Part shown: one piece after another, positions 13,701 to 25,700 of the stretch
Layout: every line of letters begins with the position of its first letter
Position numbering within the stretch: the first letter of the stretch is position 1
Source of the DNA: Pomphorhynchus laevis
Lineage: Eukaryota > Acanthocephala > Palaeacanthocephala > Echinorhynchida > Pomphorhynchidae
Direction: 5' to 3'
NCBI GenBank assembly: GCA_012934845.2
Contig: WNNJ02002219.1
Span: 238,822-302,821, forward strand
Length of the DNA: 64,000 bases
The notes under the pieces: generated by a model
The model's input: only the letters and a program-made list of their open reading frames with translations
What the model was told of the DNA's origin: nothing
The model's database searches: none
Translations under genes and position numbers: made by a program

Positions 13701-16700
13701 ACAGTACAATATTAAAAGTACAATATAAAAATTAAAAGTACAATATAATTAAAAGTACAATATTATATAATAATTTTTATTTAATTATATATTTATAATT
13801 ATATATTTAATTTTTATAATTAAAAGTACAATATTAAAAGTACAATATAATGTGTAACGCAAATAAACCTCAAGGCGAGGGAACATCGACTACGATGGTT
13901 CGGACGCATTCACAGGGCTGACAAAACAGCAGTATGCCGAGCCGAGCCAATCGTTCAAGGCGTACGACCTCGTGGACGCCCTAAGAAAAGATGGATGGAT
14001 ACAATCCATGAAGATCTGAATACATGTGACCTCGCGCCAGCTCTAGCACAAAACCGAGAAGTATGAAGAAGACTTATCAAAGCCGCCGACACTGGCCTGC
14101 CAGGAAAAGGCGAAGAATAAGAAGACTATTAAGAAGTAATAGTCTGCATTGTACGCCACAGAATGCTGGCCATCAAATTCAGACGCCAAAAGAAAATTGC
14201 ACACAATGGAGATGAATATGCTGCGCTGGTCCTATGGAGTAACACGCCTAGATGGGATTCCGAATACCAACATCCGCCATTTTTTCGGTGTAACGCAAAT
14301 AACCTTAAGGCGAGGGAACATCGACTACGATGGTTCGGACACATTCACAGGGCTGGCAAAACAGCAGTATGCCGAGCCGAGCCAATCGTTCAAGGCGTAC
14401 GACCTCGTGGCCGCCCTAAGAAAAGATGGATGGATACAATCCATGAAGATCTGAATACATGTGACCTAGCGCCAGCTCTAGCACAAAACCGAGAAGTATG
14501 GAGAAGACTTATCAAAGCCGCCGACCCTGGCCTGCCATGAAAAGGCGAAGAATAAGAAGAAGATTAAAAGTACAATATTTCGATAGCTCCTGCTATCATA
14601 ATGATTAAAATTTTAAAATTTTATTCAATTTTTAAATTTTGTATTAAAAATTTAATCCTGGCGATTATAACATAATCCATCGAAATATTGCACAGTTAAA
14701 TAAAGGATAATTTTTTCGCGAAAATAAATTTTAGATGTCTTAAATTTAAAAGACAATTATATTAAAATAATTATATTAAAATATTATATTAAAATAAAAT
14801 ACATATTACAACTAAAGTAATATGTAATATTACAACTTATATTATAACTTTCGTACTTATAAGTACATAATTACATAATAAAATACATAATATTATATTA
14901 ATATTACATAATATTATGTATTGGTCAAATGCTAATTTTAAATGATATACAATTTCAGTCTGGTGGCTAATAGTTTTAGTTTTTACTAGATTTCGCTTAT
15001 ACACTACGCGTTGTCAGTTCAGCTAATCGATATTAGCTGAACTGATATATATTGTAAGTGAGATATTATAATGACTATCGTTTTAATTGTATCTTTTTAT
15101 TTCAAATGTGATTGGGTTTTTTATGCTGTAAACTATGCTGTTTGTCAATAAGACAAATCATAATTTTGAGAGCAAGTTCGTTTTTTCTAAATGAGTGCTT
15201 TCAAATTTTTTTATTTTTAAGAAACAAATCGAGGAGGTCAGATACTTTAGAAATTCGGCTATGCAAATGAACGATGAAAGAATTATGTTAAAATCAGAAA
15301 TTAATGCGTTGTTGCATTCAGAAAGTCTTTACAAATTAAGAATAAATGACCTTGAAAATCAGCTTTCGTACATCAAATCTCAATTACAACGTGAAGCAGA
15401 TAGTACATTGAAAATGAGGAATGAACTTGACGAGAAAACTTTGAAAATTCGATCCCTTACTAAGCAAGTAAGCTTATGCTTTTTAAAGAAGAGAATATTT
15501 TGCTAACAATTCGATTGTTTAGCTTGAAGAACTCAAGCAACAACATTACGCTCTAACATCGAAACATGAACGTATAGAACATGAATTTAATCAAAGAGTA
15601 GAGGATGTTAAAGATCAAGCAAGGCAACAGATCGTGAGTTGTTGACACTGAGTTTCATTCTTTATTTTTAATTGTTTATATATGATTAATTTATTAAAAT
15701 TAAGGTTTAAATTTAGATTTTGATTTGATCTATCATGTTTTTCAACATTAAAAACGGTTGCATGCAATCTTGTTAACAATGGCTTGTTAACAATTAGAGT
15801 TGACTGTCATTATTATATTTTTGATGCTTTCCCAAAAAGTTTTTTTCCAAAATAATTTGTGGGAAAAATTCCCAAACGCGTTAGCGATGATGAAAAATTA
15901 GACTTTGCCCGTGCTTACAAGGCAAATACTTTACAATTATATAATTTAAGTGATCTAAAGAAATTAGTATTACCTCAGATGGAGTGATGTTGTGTTCGAT
16001 TACATCTCCAATAAAATATTGACAAATATCAGCGTTCAGCTTATATTTCATTCGCTGCTGGAGAATCCCTAGAATTTTATTTAAGGCAATTGTGTGAAAT
16101 TCGATGCGGCTATAATTTGTCTATTTTAAAATACAAACTCATAGTTTTGGATAATTAATTCTATCAGATTAATAATGACGTATTATTATATTTTTTTATA
16201 TCCATATTATTATATTAATTACATAATAATCGTGCGTAATATCTCTACATTTGAAGCTCCTCTCTTGATTGCGGATGAACTTGCTAAAACTGCGCGAGTG
16301 ATTTCTGAACTAATATTCTTACTCGCTACTTTCGCCCAGGTGGGAGTGTGAGAATCTACATTATCATTGATCTTGTGTTTTTGAGAGACACTGCTAGATT
16401 GTGAACTAAACTGATGAATCTGAGACTTCAGCTCTAGTATCTCACTTCTTAAAGAATTAATCGCCATTTCGTGGGTTCTGAAACGTGCAGAGGTGCATGA
16501 TCCACAATAGAAGTCACGCATAAAGAAGTCACGAGTAAGACGAGAGGGAGTTTTTATTACTGTATAGATATCACAGTTTTCAGCCGTGCACTTTAATTCA
16601 AATGATACGAACCTACTTGAATCTTCAGAATGTGTTGAGCTAGGCAATTTACTACTAATTGGTATCTGAGAGTGAGTGCTAGAGTTAGAATCGAATCCGT

Positions 16701-19700
16701 CCATGTTTGTTGTAACCGGGGCTCGATTTGTACATCTTTTGGCTGAACAATTAGTACAGAGCCTACCCGTCTTCGAGCAAACACAACTTCTGCACACTGC
16801 CGATCCTCCGTTGCAACTGCAACAACGTAGAGACATCAATTCAATGAAGTTTTATATAATCGAAATCTGCAGGTCCAAATTGAAGTCTGCACGTCCAAAT
16901 CGAAATCTGCAAATCCAAATCGAAATTGATGTTCAATCGTTGATTGCGTTGTAAAACTTTTTGATAAAGTAAAAGTTGATGTTCGATCGTTAAAGTTGAA
17001 ATTCGATCGTTGATTTCAGTTCCAGATTTCAGATGTCCACCAAGACAGTGGTTATAAAAAATCTACCCGTTTCAGATGATGACCGAAAATGTGTTAAGAA
17101 AATGATATCCATAATTGGTTGTACGGACAACAACACACCTCTTAAGCTCGTTCGCTTACCAGCCAATCACGATAGATATCCTCCATGGCTGTTGGTAATC
17201 TCTAACCCATCGTTCACAAACCTTATTTTATCGAAAGCTCCTTCCCTTCGGCACCATGATGATTATTCTAAAGTTTTTATCAAGCCGGATCTATCCGTAG
17301 CAGAACGAGATGCGGAAAAATCTCTTCGCGCCGAGCTTATTAAGCGTAGGATCGATGAGCCACAAAAATCGTTTCGAATTCGACAAAACAGAATTGTTCA
17401 AGTTCATATTGTTCCTCATAATCCGATTAGTTCGGAAATCTCCCACGTTGAGCTGCGAGGTGAAGACCCTTCTTCAACCATGGAATCGTCACCTCTCTGT
17501 CCATCTACTCCTATATGACTTGAACATGGTGTCGCGGTGAAGACCAACATTGTTGGTCTACACCCGACTAGTTCACGGGCTCTTAACCAGAGTTCTGATT
17601 CCGCCTCAATTGTGAAGGTTTTGGTTTTTAATGCAGAAGGTCTTGATAGGCTTTTATCTGAAGGATTTGACTCCTTTTTAAGAGGATATGACATCATAGT
17701 ATTAACAGAGACATTTTGCTGTAACCCGATATCCATAAAAGGTTTTTACGTATTTGAAAAATTAGCAAAAGCCCCTATTCGAGGTCGTCCCATAGGAGGC
17801 ATCGTAGTGGGTGTTAAGCCAATCATTTCGACCTGGAATGCAAGCTCCAGTGATTTTAGCGTTATCGTTCATACCCCACATATTTCAATCGTGGGTTGTT
17901 ATTTCAATCCAACTATTGATGTTTCTGACATTAACATTGATTTAGTAGATATCATAGGCTTTCTACCAGAAAATCACCCTATAATTATAGCAGGTGACTT
18001 TAATGCCAATGTAAGTAGTCCATTGTCGGATAAAATAAAGCACATTGTCAATTCGTTAACTCCGTACGGCATTCAGCTTAGCTACCCTAGTGAGGGTTGG
18101 TCCTACGAAAGTGATCGGGGAAGAAGTTGTATAGATATTTTGTTTACAAACTGCAAAGTAACATCAGCTCGCCTATGCCTAGAAAGCAAATGGTCTTTAC
18201 GCAGAAAACATAAGCCAGTCATTTTCAAGCTCATTCTTGATGATGTGATGACGTCATCACTCGTACAGTCCATCTCACAGCGGAGTCGTAGACTAGATCT
18301 AAGAAACCCTAGATTATCATCGCTTACAACTAATTTGCTTGGTACTGATGGTTCGAGGTACCTCGAAGTTCGAGATACACTCTTAGAATGTTGCTTTGCA
18401 TCTACTCAGAAACCGACGTGCTCACCATTCAAAATTCCTCTGTATTTGCGTCAACTTCGTAGTAAACTCATTGCTATGCATAAACTTCCGACATTCAGAG
18501 CACGCGAAAGTAAGGAATATAGGGACTTAAAGTTGATCTATCGATCTTCTATTAATTGTTTGAAAGACAAGCATTTTAAGACCGAAGAACAACGTATTTT
18601 AAAGGATGCTGAAATATACCCTTGGAAGTTGAAAGTTAGACAACTTGCATTATCATCTAAGATTCCTCTTGATAAGTGGGAAAATCATTTCAGGGCTGTT
18701 TTGTACGATCCCTTGAATGAATATGTTTCTTCTTCGTATCCTTTATTACTTTCACAATTCTCCTTTACGGAAATAAATCATGACATTGATCAGATCTTAA
18801 ATTCTCCATTTACTCTTCAGGAGTTAAGAGCTTGTGTATTTTCTATATCGATAAGAAAGGCGGCTGGCCCTGATGGGTTATGCATAGAGCATATCAAACA
18901 GTCTCTACATATATTAGAGCCATTCTGGTTGGGGCTTTACAATTCTATTCTGTTTGGATGTCCTATTCCTAAGTCCTGGAAAGAAGCGACCATAAAAGTT
19001 ATGTATAAAGGCAAAACAGATCCTTTATCTACGAACTCTTATCGAGGAATAGCCTTAACAAATCATGCCTATAAACTATTGACTTCGCTAGTTCACCGTC
19101 GTATTATGCGATCATGTGGTTCACGTATAGCGAATGAACAATATGGATTTCGACCAGGTAGATCTACAGTTGGGGCGATTTCTACTTTAAGAGAAAGGGT
19201 AAAACAGCGTTTCGCAGCAAATTCATGCATGTATGCGTTATTTATTGATTTTACAAAGGCGTTTGACTCTGTGAATCGGTCTCTCTTACTAAGCAAGCTT
19301 CATTTCGAATTTCACATACGCGGTCCAATGTTAAAACTACTTGCAGCCATATTGTCGCCTAATGAAATTCGTATTTCGGATGGACTGCAATTGTCACAAC
19401 ACTTGATCCAAAATCGAGGGGTGTTACAAGGGGATCCTTTAAGCCCGCTGCTTTTCACGCTATTCGTTAGTGACCTTCCCTTCTTTGTTTGTCAAAGCGG
19501 TAGATCCAGCTGCATAATGTATGCAGATGATTTAGTCATACTTTCTCATGATATTGATTCAGCAACAATGTCATTGAATCGTCTAGATACCTACTGCACA
19601 CAAAATTTTATAGTGGTAAATCTAGATAAGTCCCGAGCTATAAAATTCAGGAAGGGTGGCCGTCTACGCGGTGATGACTCATTGCAATATCGAAATAGCA

Positions 19701-22700
19701 ATTTTGAATTTTGTTGTGAGTATTCCTACCTTGGTATTGTTTTAAATTCGAAATGGATATTCTCGAAACATATTTCCAACAAGTGTGTCAAGGCAACTGA
19801 AAGAATGTATTCCTTCAGAAACATAGGTAATTTGTCCTTCGACGGTGCCCTAAAATTCTTTAAGGTGATGATCCTTCCTATATTGACATATGGTATTCAG
19901 GCGATCTGGCTTGATCTTACTACTGCTAATTTCCGCAAATTTGATTCGCTTCAATGGAGGTATATTAAACGTATCACAGGGCTCTCACCCATGACCTCTT
20001 CGACATTAGTGTCAGCGTTATCTCAACTCTCATCGTGTGCGTATACCTTTGCAAATTCGTTTAATCTGCCTATAACACCGGCACTCTCGATCCATCTCAG
20101 CAATACGCAGATTTCTGTTGCAAAACTTGATCCTGCTATTTATTGCACTCCGGTATTTCTTCAGAATAATTGGAAAATGCCATTTAATGCAAACCGACCG
20201 CTTGTTTGGAGAATATCTACTCATGGTTACCATGACAAATTTTGTATGATCAGGTTGCCTTGTCATTCAAGAAATTCTGACTGTTACTGTCGTTTCTGTG
20301 GACTTTCATGTTGTGACCTTCTCCATCTGTTTTCATGTTCAGTTCTTTCTACATGGAGTTTGCGCAAAGTAGATTCGATATCGTCATTTCGTAACGTTCC
20401 CACAACTTCTGCACACTTTTCGTCCTCGTGATGGATGACGACTAGCTCGATAAGTACAATAATAAGCTGACATTTTTGTATATAAATTGACTGTATTTTC
20501 TACCTCCATCGCTTACAAGCGGAAGTGAGGAAAATAAAATTTCTCAGATTACATAATAATATTTTATTATATTATTTTTATTTGAAATTGTTCCATATTT
20601 GAAATTAAAAGATAAGCAAATTTTAATTTGATTAATTAATTCTTATTGATATTATTCTTACTGATATTCTTATTTTAATACATTATTTATAATAAAATTA
20701 AATTATATAATGCAATGTTTATCTTCTCTAATTCTTATATAATTATATTATATATATATTCTTATTATGATATATTATTATAAACAGGACTTGGGCGAAG
20801 TCCTAAGCTTTAATTAGTTCTATAAATACTTTTATCTAAATGTATGGCTACCTTTATGTGCTATAAAGAACATTATAATAGTACACTTCAAATTAAATTT
20901 CGCATAGTTTATATTAATTATCTCGACTTTAAAATTTACGCAATCTTCTAAAATAGAAATTTTGACTTTAAAATTTCAATTTTTTCAATTCCAAAAATTT
21001 GAAATTAACTTAATGTAGTGAAGTTACATAAGTTAACTTAATTAATTATATTAGATTAACGTTATATTTCAATGCATTCTACTTTTATTTCAAAATAAGA
21101 GCTAATTAATTTTTAGGAAGTGATTCAATATATTTGTGTAATTGCTGATAATTTGTCTGTCAATTATTTTTCTAGTTTTTATAATGAAAAGTATCATTTT
21201 TTACATTTTTAATAGAGTCGTGAACTCTTGCATCGTCAAATGGAACTTTCAACTGAAGTATCTAAGCGAGATAATAAACTACGACGATTAAGGGATATAA
21301 TAACGAGCGACGACGAAAACAGTGACCCAGCCGATTTTGCACATTTCACCAATTGTCAACAACATGCTCCACCGTTACGTTATCGAACCGAATTTCTGCT
21401 TACGCCGGATCACCGGGGATTTTCTCGATACGCCAGTAGTTCAATCACAACAGTAACTCCACTGACGGCTGCAAGTAGTACCACTATTGTACCGGATGGG
21501 CGATTTGTTTCAAGCGCCAGACAGCAAAAGCAGCCGTCAGGTAAATTACGATGGCGTAGCGCTGATCTTTGGTTAGATCATCGTCCGCGTGGTACAATTC
21601 AGACGGATGGTATATTGCAGCCAATATTTCATAAGCGTCGCTCTGTCAGCTGTATTAGCCTACGTACAACTTTATCAGCAAATAAGTACGCATTGACCGA
21701 TCAACATCAAACAAGGGAGGGCGAATTAATAACCAGATTGGTTAAGGTACTGCTTTTATTATCGCTATTTTGTTTATTACATCATATTTTAGTTAAATCT
21801 AAAAATGTTAAAGTGTATCTCATTAATTATTTGAAGTCACGTTCTGTATCGGAAAGTTATTTGAGGTTTTGTACTATAAATTTCCAGTTTATTATGTAAT
21901 AAACGCAACCAATAATCTTCTTATATTTTCGATTTTATAGTTTGACTGTAACGAAGAAAATAGTTTCCCCCTTATTAGAAAAAATTTAATATTTCTTAAA
22001 AAGTCAAATAACTGATTGAATATATAAACAGGAACAAAGAATAAAATAATTTCCCTTTATTAAAAAATTTGATATTTCGATAACTCCTGCTATCATCATT
22101 AGTATTACAATAAAATGTTCACAAAATTTCGTTTATTAACATTTATGCAAAAATACAAGGATTGATGTGCCAGATATTTCAACTTAAAATAAAAAGAAAA
22201 TACCGAAAAACAAAACATGCATTTACCAAAATATTAAACAGCACACATTTTAAAACAAAGAAAAAAAGTAAAAGCAAAATCATAAAACAAGTGATAAAAC
22301 ATACGAATTGAATAATTAAAATAATGTAATAATAGAGTAATTATTATTTAATGTAAACCAAAACAAAGTATTTGAACAATAAGAAAACAAACAAATTAAA
22401 AAATTAAAATAATGTAATATTAGAATAATTGATTATAATTTAATTTACGGTTGAAATCAGATTTATTATTAAGCATTAAATTAGGTTCCTTATGGATAAA
22501 ATAAGCATTCTTGAATAATGCGAGATTTCAAGTGACTTTCAAATGATAAAATTATGTATTTTCAAAATAAACTGAATGATTCAACCTCACAAAATTCTGA
22601 GCAACAGCACCAACATTAGTCCCCTTATATACATGATAATTATCCTGGTTAATACGTTTAAATAAACCTTGACCGGTTAAACCAACATATACCTGCTCAA

Positions 22701-25700
22701 ACTATTTACAAGTTATCTTTGTTAAAGTTCGGACTAGAACTGGTCCCTTAATTATGACTATAATAAAGGGACCATAACTATAATTAAGGGACTTAATTAT
22801 GACTATAATATTATTATGACTATAACTAGTCTATTATAATTATGCTGTTTAATAATTTAACCAAACGTTGATCGGTTTGAGTAACATATAACTGTTCACA
22901 TTCTTTACAAGGTATCTTATAATCAATAACATCTTTGTTACAATCCGGTTTACGTTTAAATAAGTTTTGAAGCTTAAACACTTTCCTGTTAAAAATGTGC
23001 ACTTGGTTAATACAACTATTTTTTATGTTATTGTAAATGAACTTTAAAAAAAACTTAATTCCACTTGTTACTTACAAAAGGTATTCTTATGTGATGTATT
23101 TTTTAGGAACAAAAACATTATTTCTATGCACTAAAGATTAAAAATTTGCATTCTTAATAGCCCAAATCAAAAACCACTTTTTAGTAAATTATGTAATAGC
23201 CCTTTCTCTTTCACAAAATAGGTGATAGTTCGAACAGATAAGCCTGAAATGTAGGTAATGTGACGTAGCAGCGGAAATCAGCCGTTTAGACGGAACATTT
23301 GAGGTCCACGAAATTAAATCAGGGCATGTATCGACTAATTGATAGACACCTTTGCCAAGACGTCGATTAAAGGTATACCCATGTCAGATTCAGGAGAAAT
23401 GCACCACTGAATTCGAGAATCCTTAGACTTTAGCGTATGGGTAAGGAAATCCTGTGTAAGTTATAAAAATAGGTGATAGTTAGAACAGATAAGCCTGAAA
23501 CGTAGGTAATGTGACGTAGGTAATAGTTTACTAAAAATTGGTTTTCCGATTTTGGCTATTAAGAAGGCTAAGTTTAAATCTTTAAAGTTGCTAAGCCAGC
23601 GAAATGATATTTTATAAATGACATCTTATTTCATTTATGACTTCTATAAATAAAAGAGGATGAACTTAAAATATATAATATATGTTTTACTTTTATTTTA
23701 AAAATATTTGAGAGGTATTATGAATATTTGAGAAATATTATTTTTAGAAATAATATTTTTTATGATATAATTTTTAATATAGATTTATAAATTTTTTAAA
23801 ATAATATTTTTCGTGCTGGTGTTTGCAAATACCATGAGGACAACAAAACAGAGTTTGAACCTTTATTCGAGAACTTTGACAAATCGATCACGCAACTTCG
23901 CAAACCGTTCGTGTTTTCCGGAAATGTGTCACTGGTGGTCTTTGCTCGCCTCAAAAGCGTCTGTTATTCACCATTAAGAAATGATTCCTAGGGTTATCGA
24001 CAGCATCACGATCACCGAAGATCTCAGCAACGATCTTTCACATATCACAGATCCGGACTCCTTCTTTGTTAAACAACCAGAGCACTAGCGGAAATAGTTT
24101 TGAAGCGTATCTGCAAATCGTAAAGAGACCAAAAGAACTCTACTTATTGTATCACTCCAACGAGCACTACAATAGCCTGCGGAGGATGGACAACGACTGC
24201 GACGGACCCGCTTCACTCAAGCTTCACGAGTTGCGGCCACAGAGAGATATGACTTTGCTTAAAATAGTCGAGCGCCATTCGCAACAACTCGTTCACTGCG
24301 GCGTGGCGTATGACGCGGGTTTTGCCTTTGCGACAGTCGATAGCGTGGACGCTGTTTTTCAGAATTTCATTTCCGCAAATACAATGTTCGCGGCAATGAA
24401 CACCGAGCATCAAAGCAACTGCGGTCGCTCTGATGCTCGGTGCTCATTTGTAATTATTAATTAATAATCATTAATTCATTAATTAATAATCATTAATTAA
24501 TTTCATATTATTAGTTAAAGTTTAATAACAATGATTTTTTATTTATATTAAAAGGGCATAATATATTATATCCACTAATATATTATATTATATCCACTTT
24601 TATATATTTAAATAGGAAATTAAATAGGAAAAAGAATTTTATCATATGAGCAAAATATGTTGTTTTGATGATCATAGTAGTGCGTAGCTAAATAATTTGG
24701 GTTTTTCCTTAAGTGATCCTGTTCCGAAGTTTAAATATTATCCTTTTTAATTTTAAAACATTTTTAAAATTTGATATACCAGTTTACAATTTATTGTCAA
24801 TAAAAGGGAGAAATTCTGGCGAGCAGAAGTGGAGGAGCGAATGTTATATTCACTGATGTTGAAACTGTTCATCTGCTTTCACCGAGCACTAGGCTAAAAT
24901 CATTGGGTGAGACAGATTCTTCACTTTCCGCTGCAAGTTACGATTCCTCAAAACACAACGAAAGACATCATTCGAATGTAAGTAGAATTAAATTTAATAT
25001 TAATTATTGAATTATTTAATTAAATTAATTTTTAAAATAAATCCTTTAATTCTGTAAATTTTGGAATTTTAATTTTTTTAATCATAACAAATTTTTTTAA
25101 TTGTTAATTAATTAATAATTACATTAAATGACTGAATATTTTATATTAATTTAATTATTAATTAGATTTAAAAATATTAATTAATTTTATTAATTAGACT
25201 AATAAAAGTTATTAAATTAGTTTTAATATAATAGTAATTTAATAAATTATGATGTATTTTATTAAATATATATTTAATATATTTTATTATTATATATTTA
25301 AAATTATATATAATCCAATTGATAATATATAATATTTATAATAATATTATTATATATTGTTATATATTTTTATTAATAACATATTTTAATTGCAATTTTT
25401 ATAAACTTTATTAAAATTTTTATTGATTATTTAAAAGATTACTTCTACTCGAATATACTCGTCATTTCTGACTTTATATTTGTCTTCTATTTAACGAGTA
25501 AATCTATCACTTAATTGATGAAGCTGATCGATTTATTCAGCGACATTTAGCAATAATAGATGGTAGATACAACAAACTCTCTTGGTCAGCAAACTCTTTT
25601 TATTACTTCACATTTCACGAAGTGATAAAATAAAACTTACAATTTAATATAAACTAAGTAATCTAGACTTTAATATCATTTTAATCAATTTAATTTTCTC

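Larger units (their letters stand above)
16218..20560 (+). mobile_element. Complete LINE insertion with 13-bp TSD and inverted 5' segment
   Basis: The identical 13-mer ATTACATAATAAT lies at 16218-16230 and 20548-20560 and frames one insertion of 4.3 kb. Inside, the minus-strand Cys-rich frame (16219-16839) runs outward into the left duplication, while a plus-strand RNA-binding-like frame (17033-17518) and the 964-residue EN-RT frame (17537-20431) follow. The simplest reading is a recent LINE whose 5' part was inverted on insertion. It lies in KIF23 intron 15634-21215, in the same direction as the gene. The 3' end is A-rich (GGAAAATAAAATTTCTCAG) without a long poly(A). Confidence 0.85.

Noticed and set aside
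14129-14344. Minus-strand 71-residue frame
   Set aside because: Shadow of the RTE C-terminal fragment coded on the plus strand.
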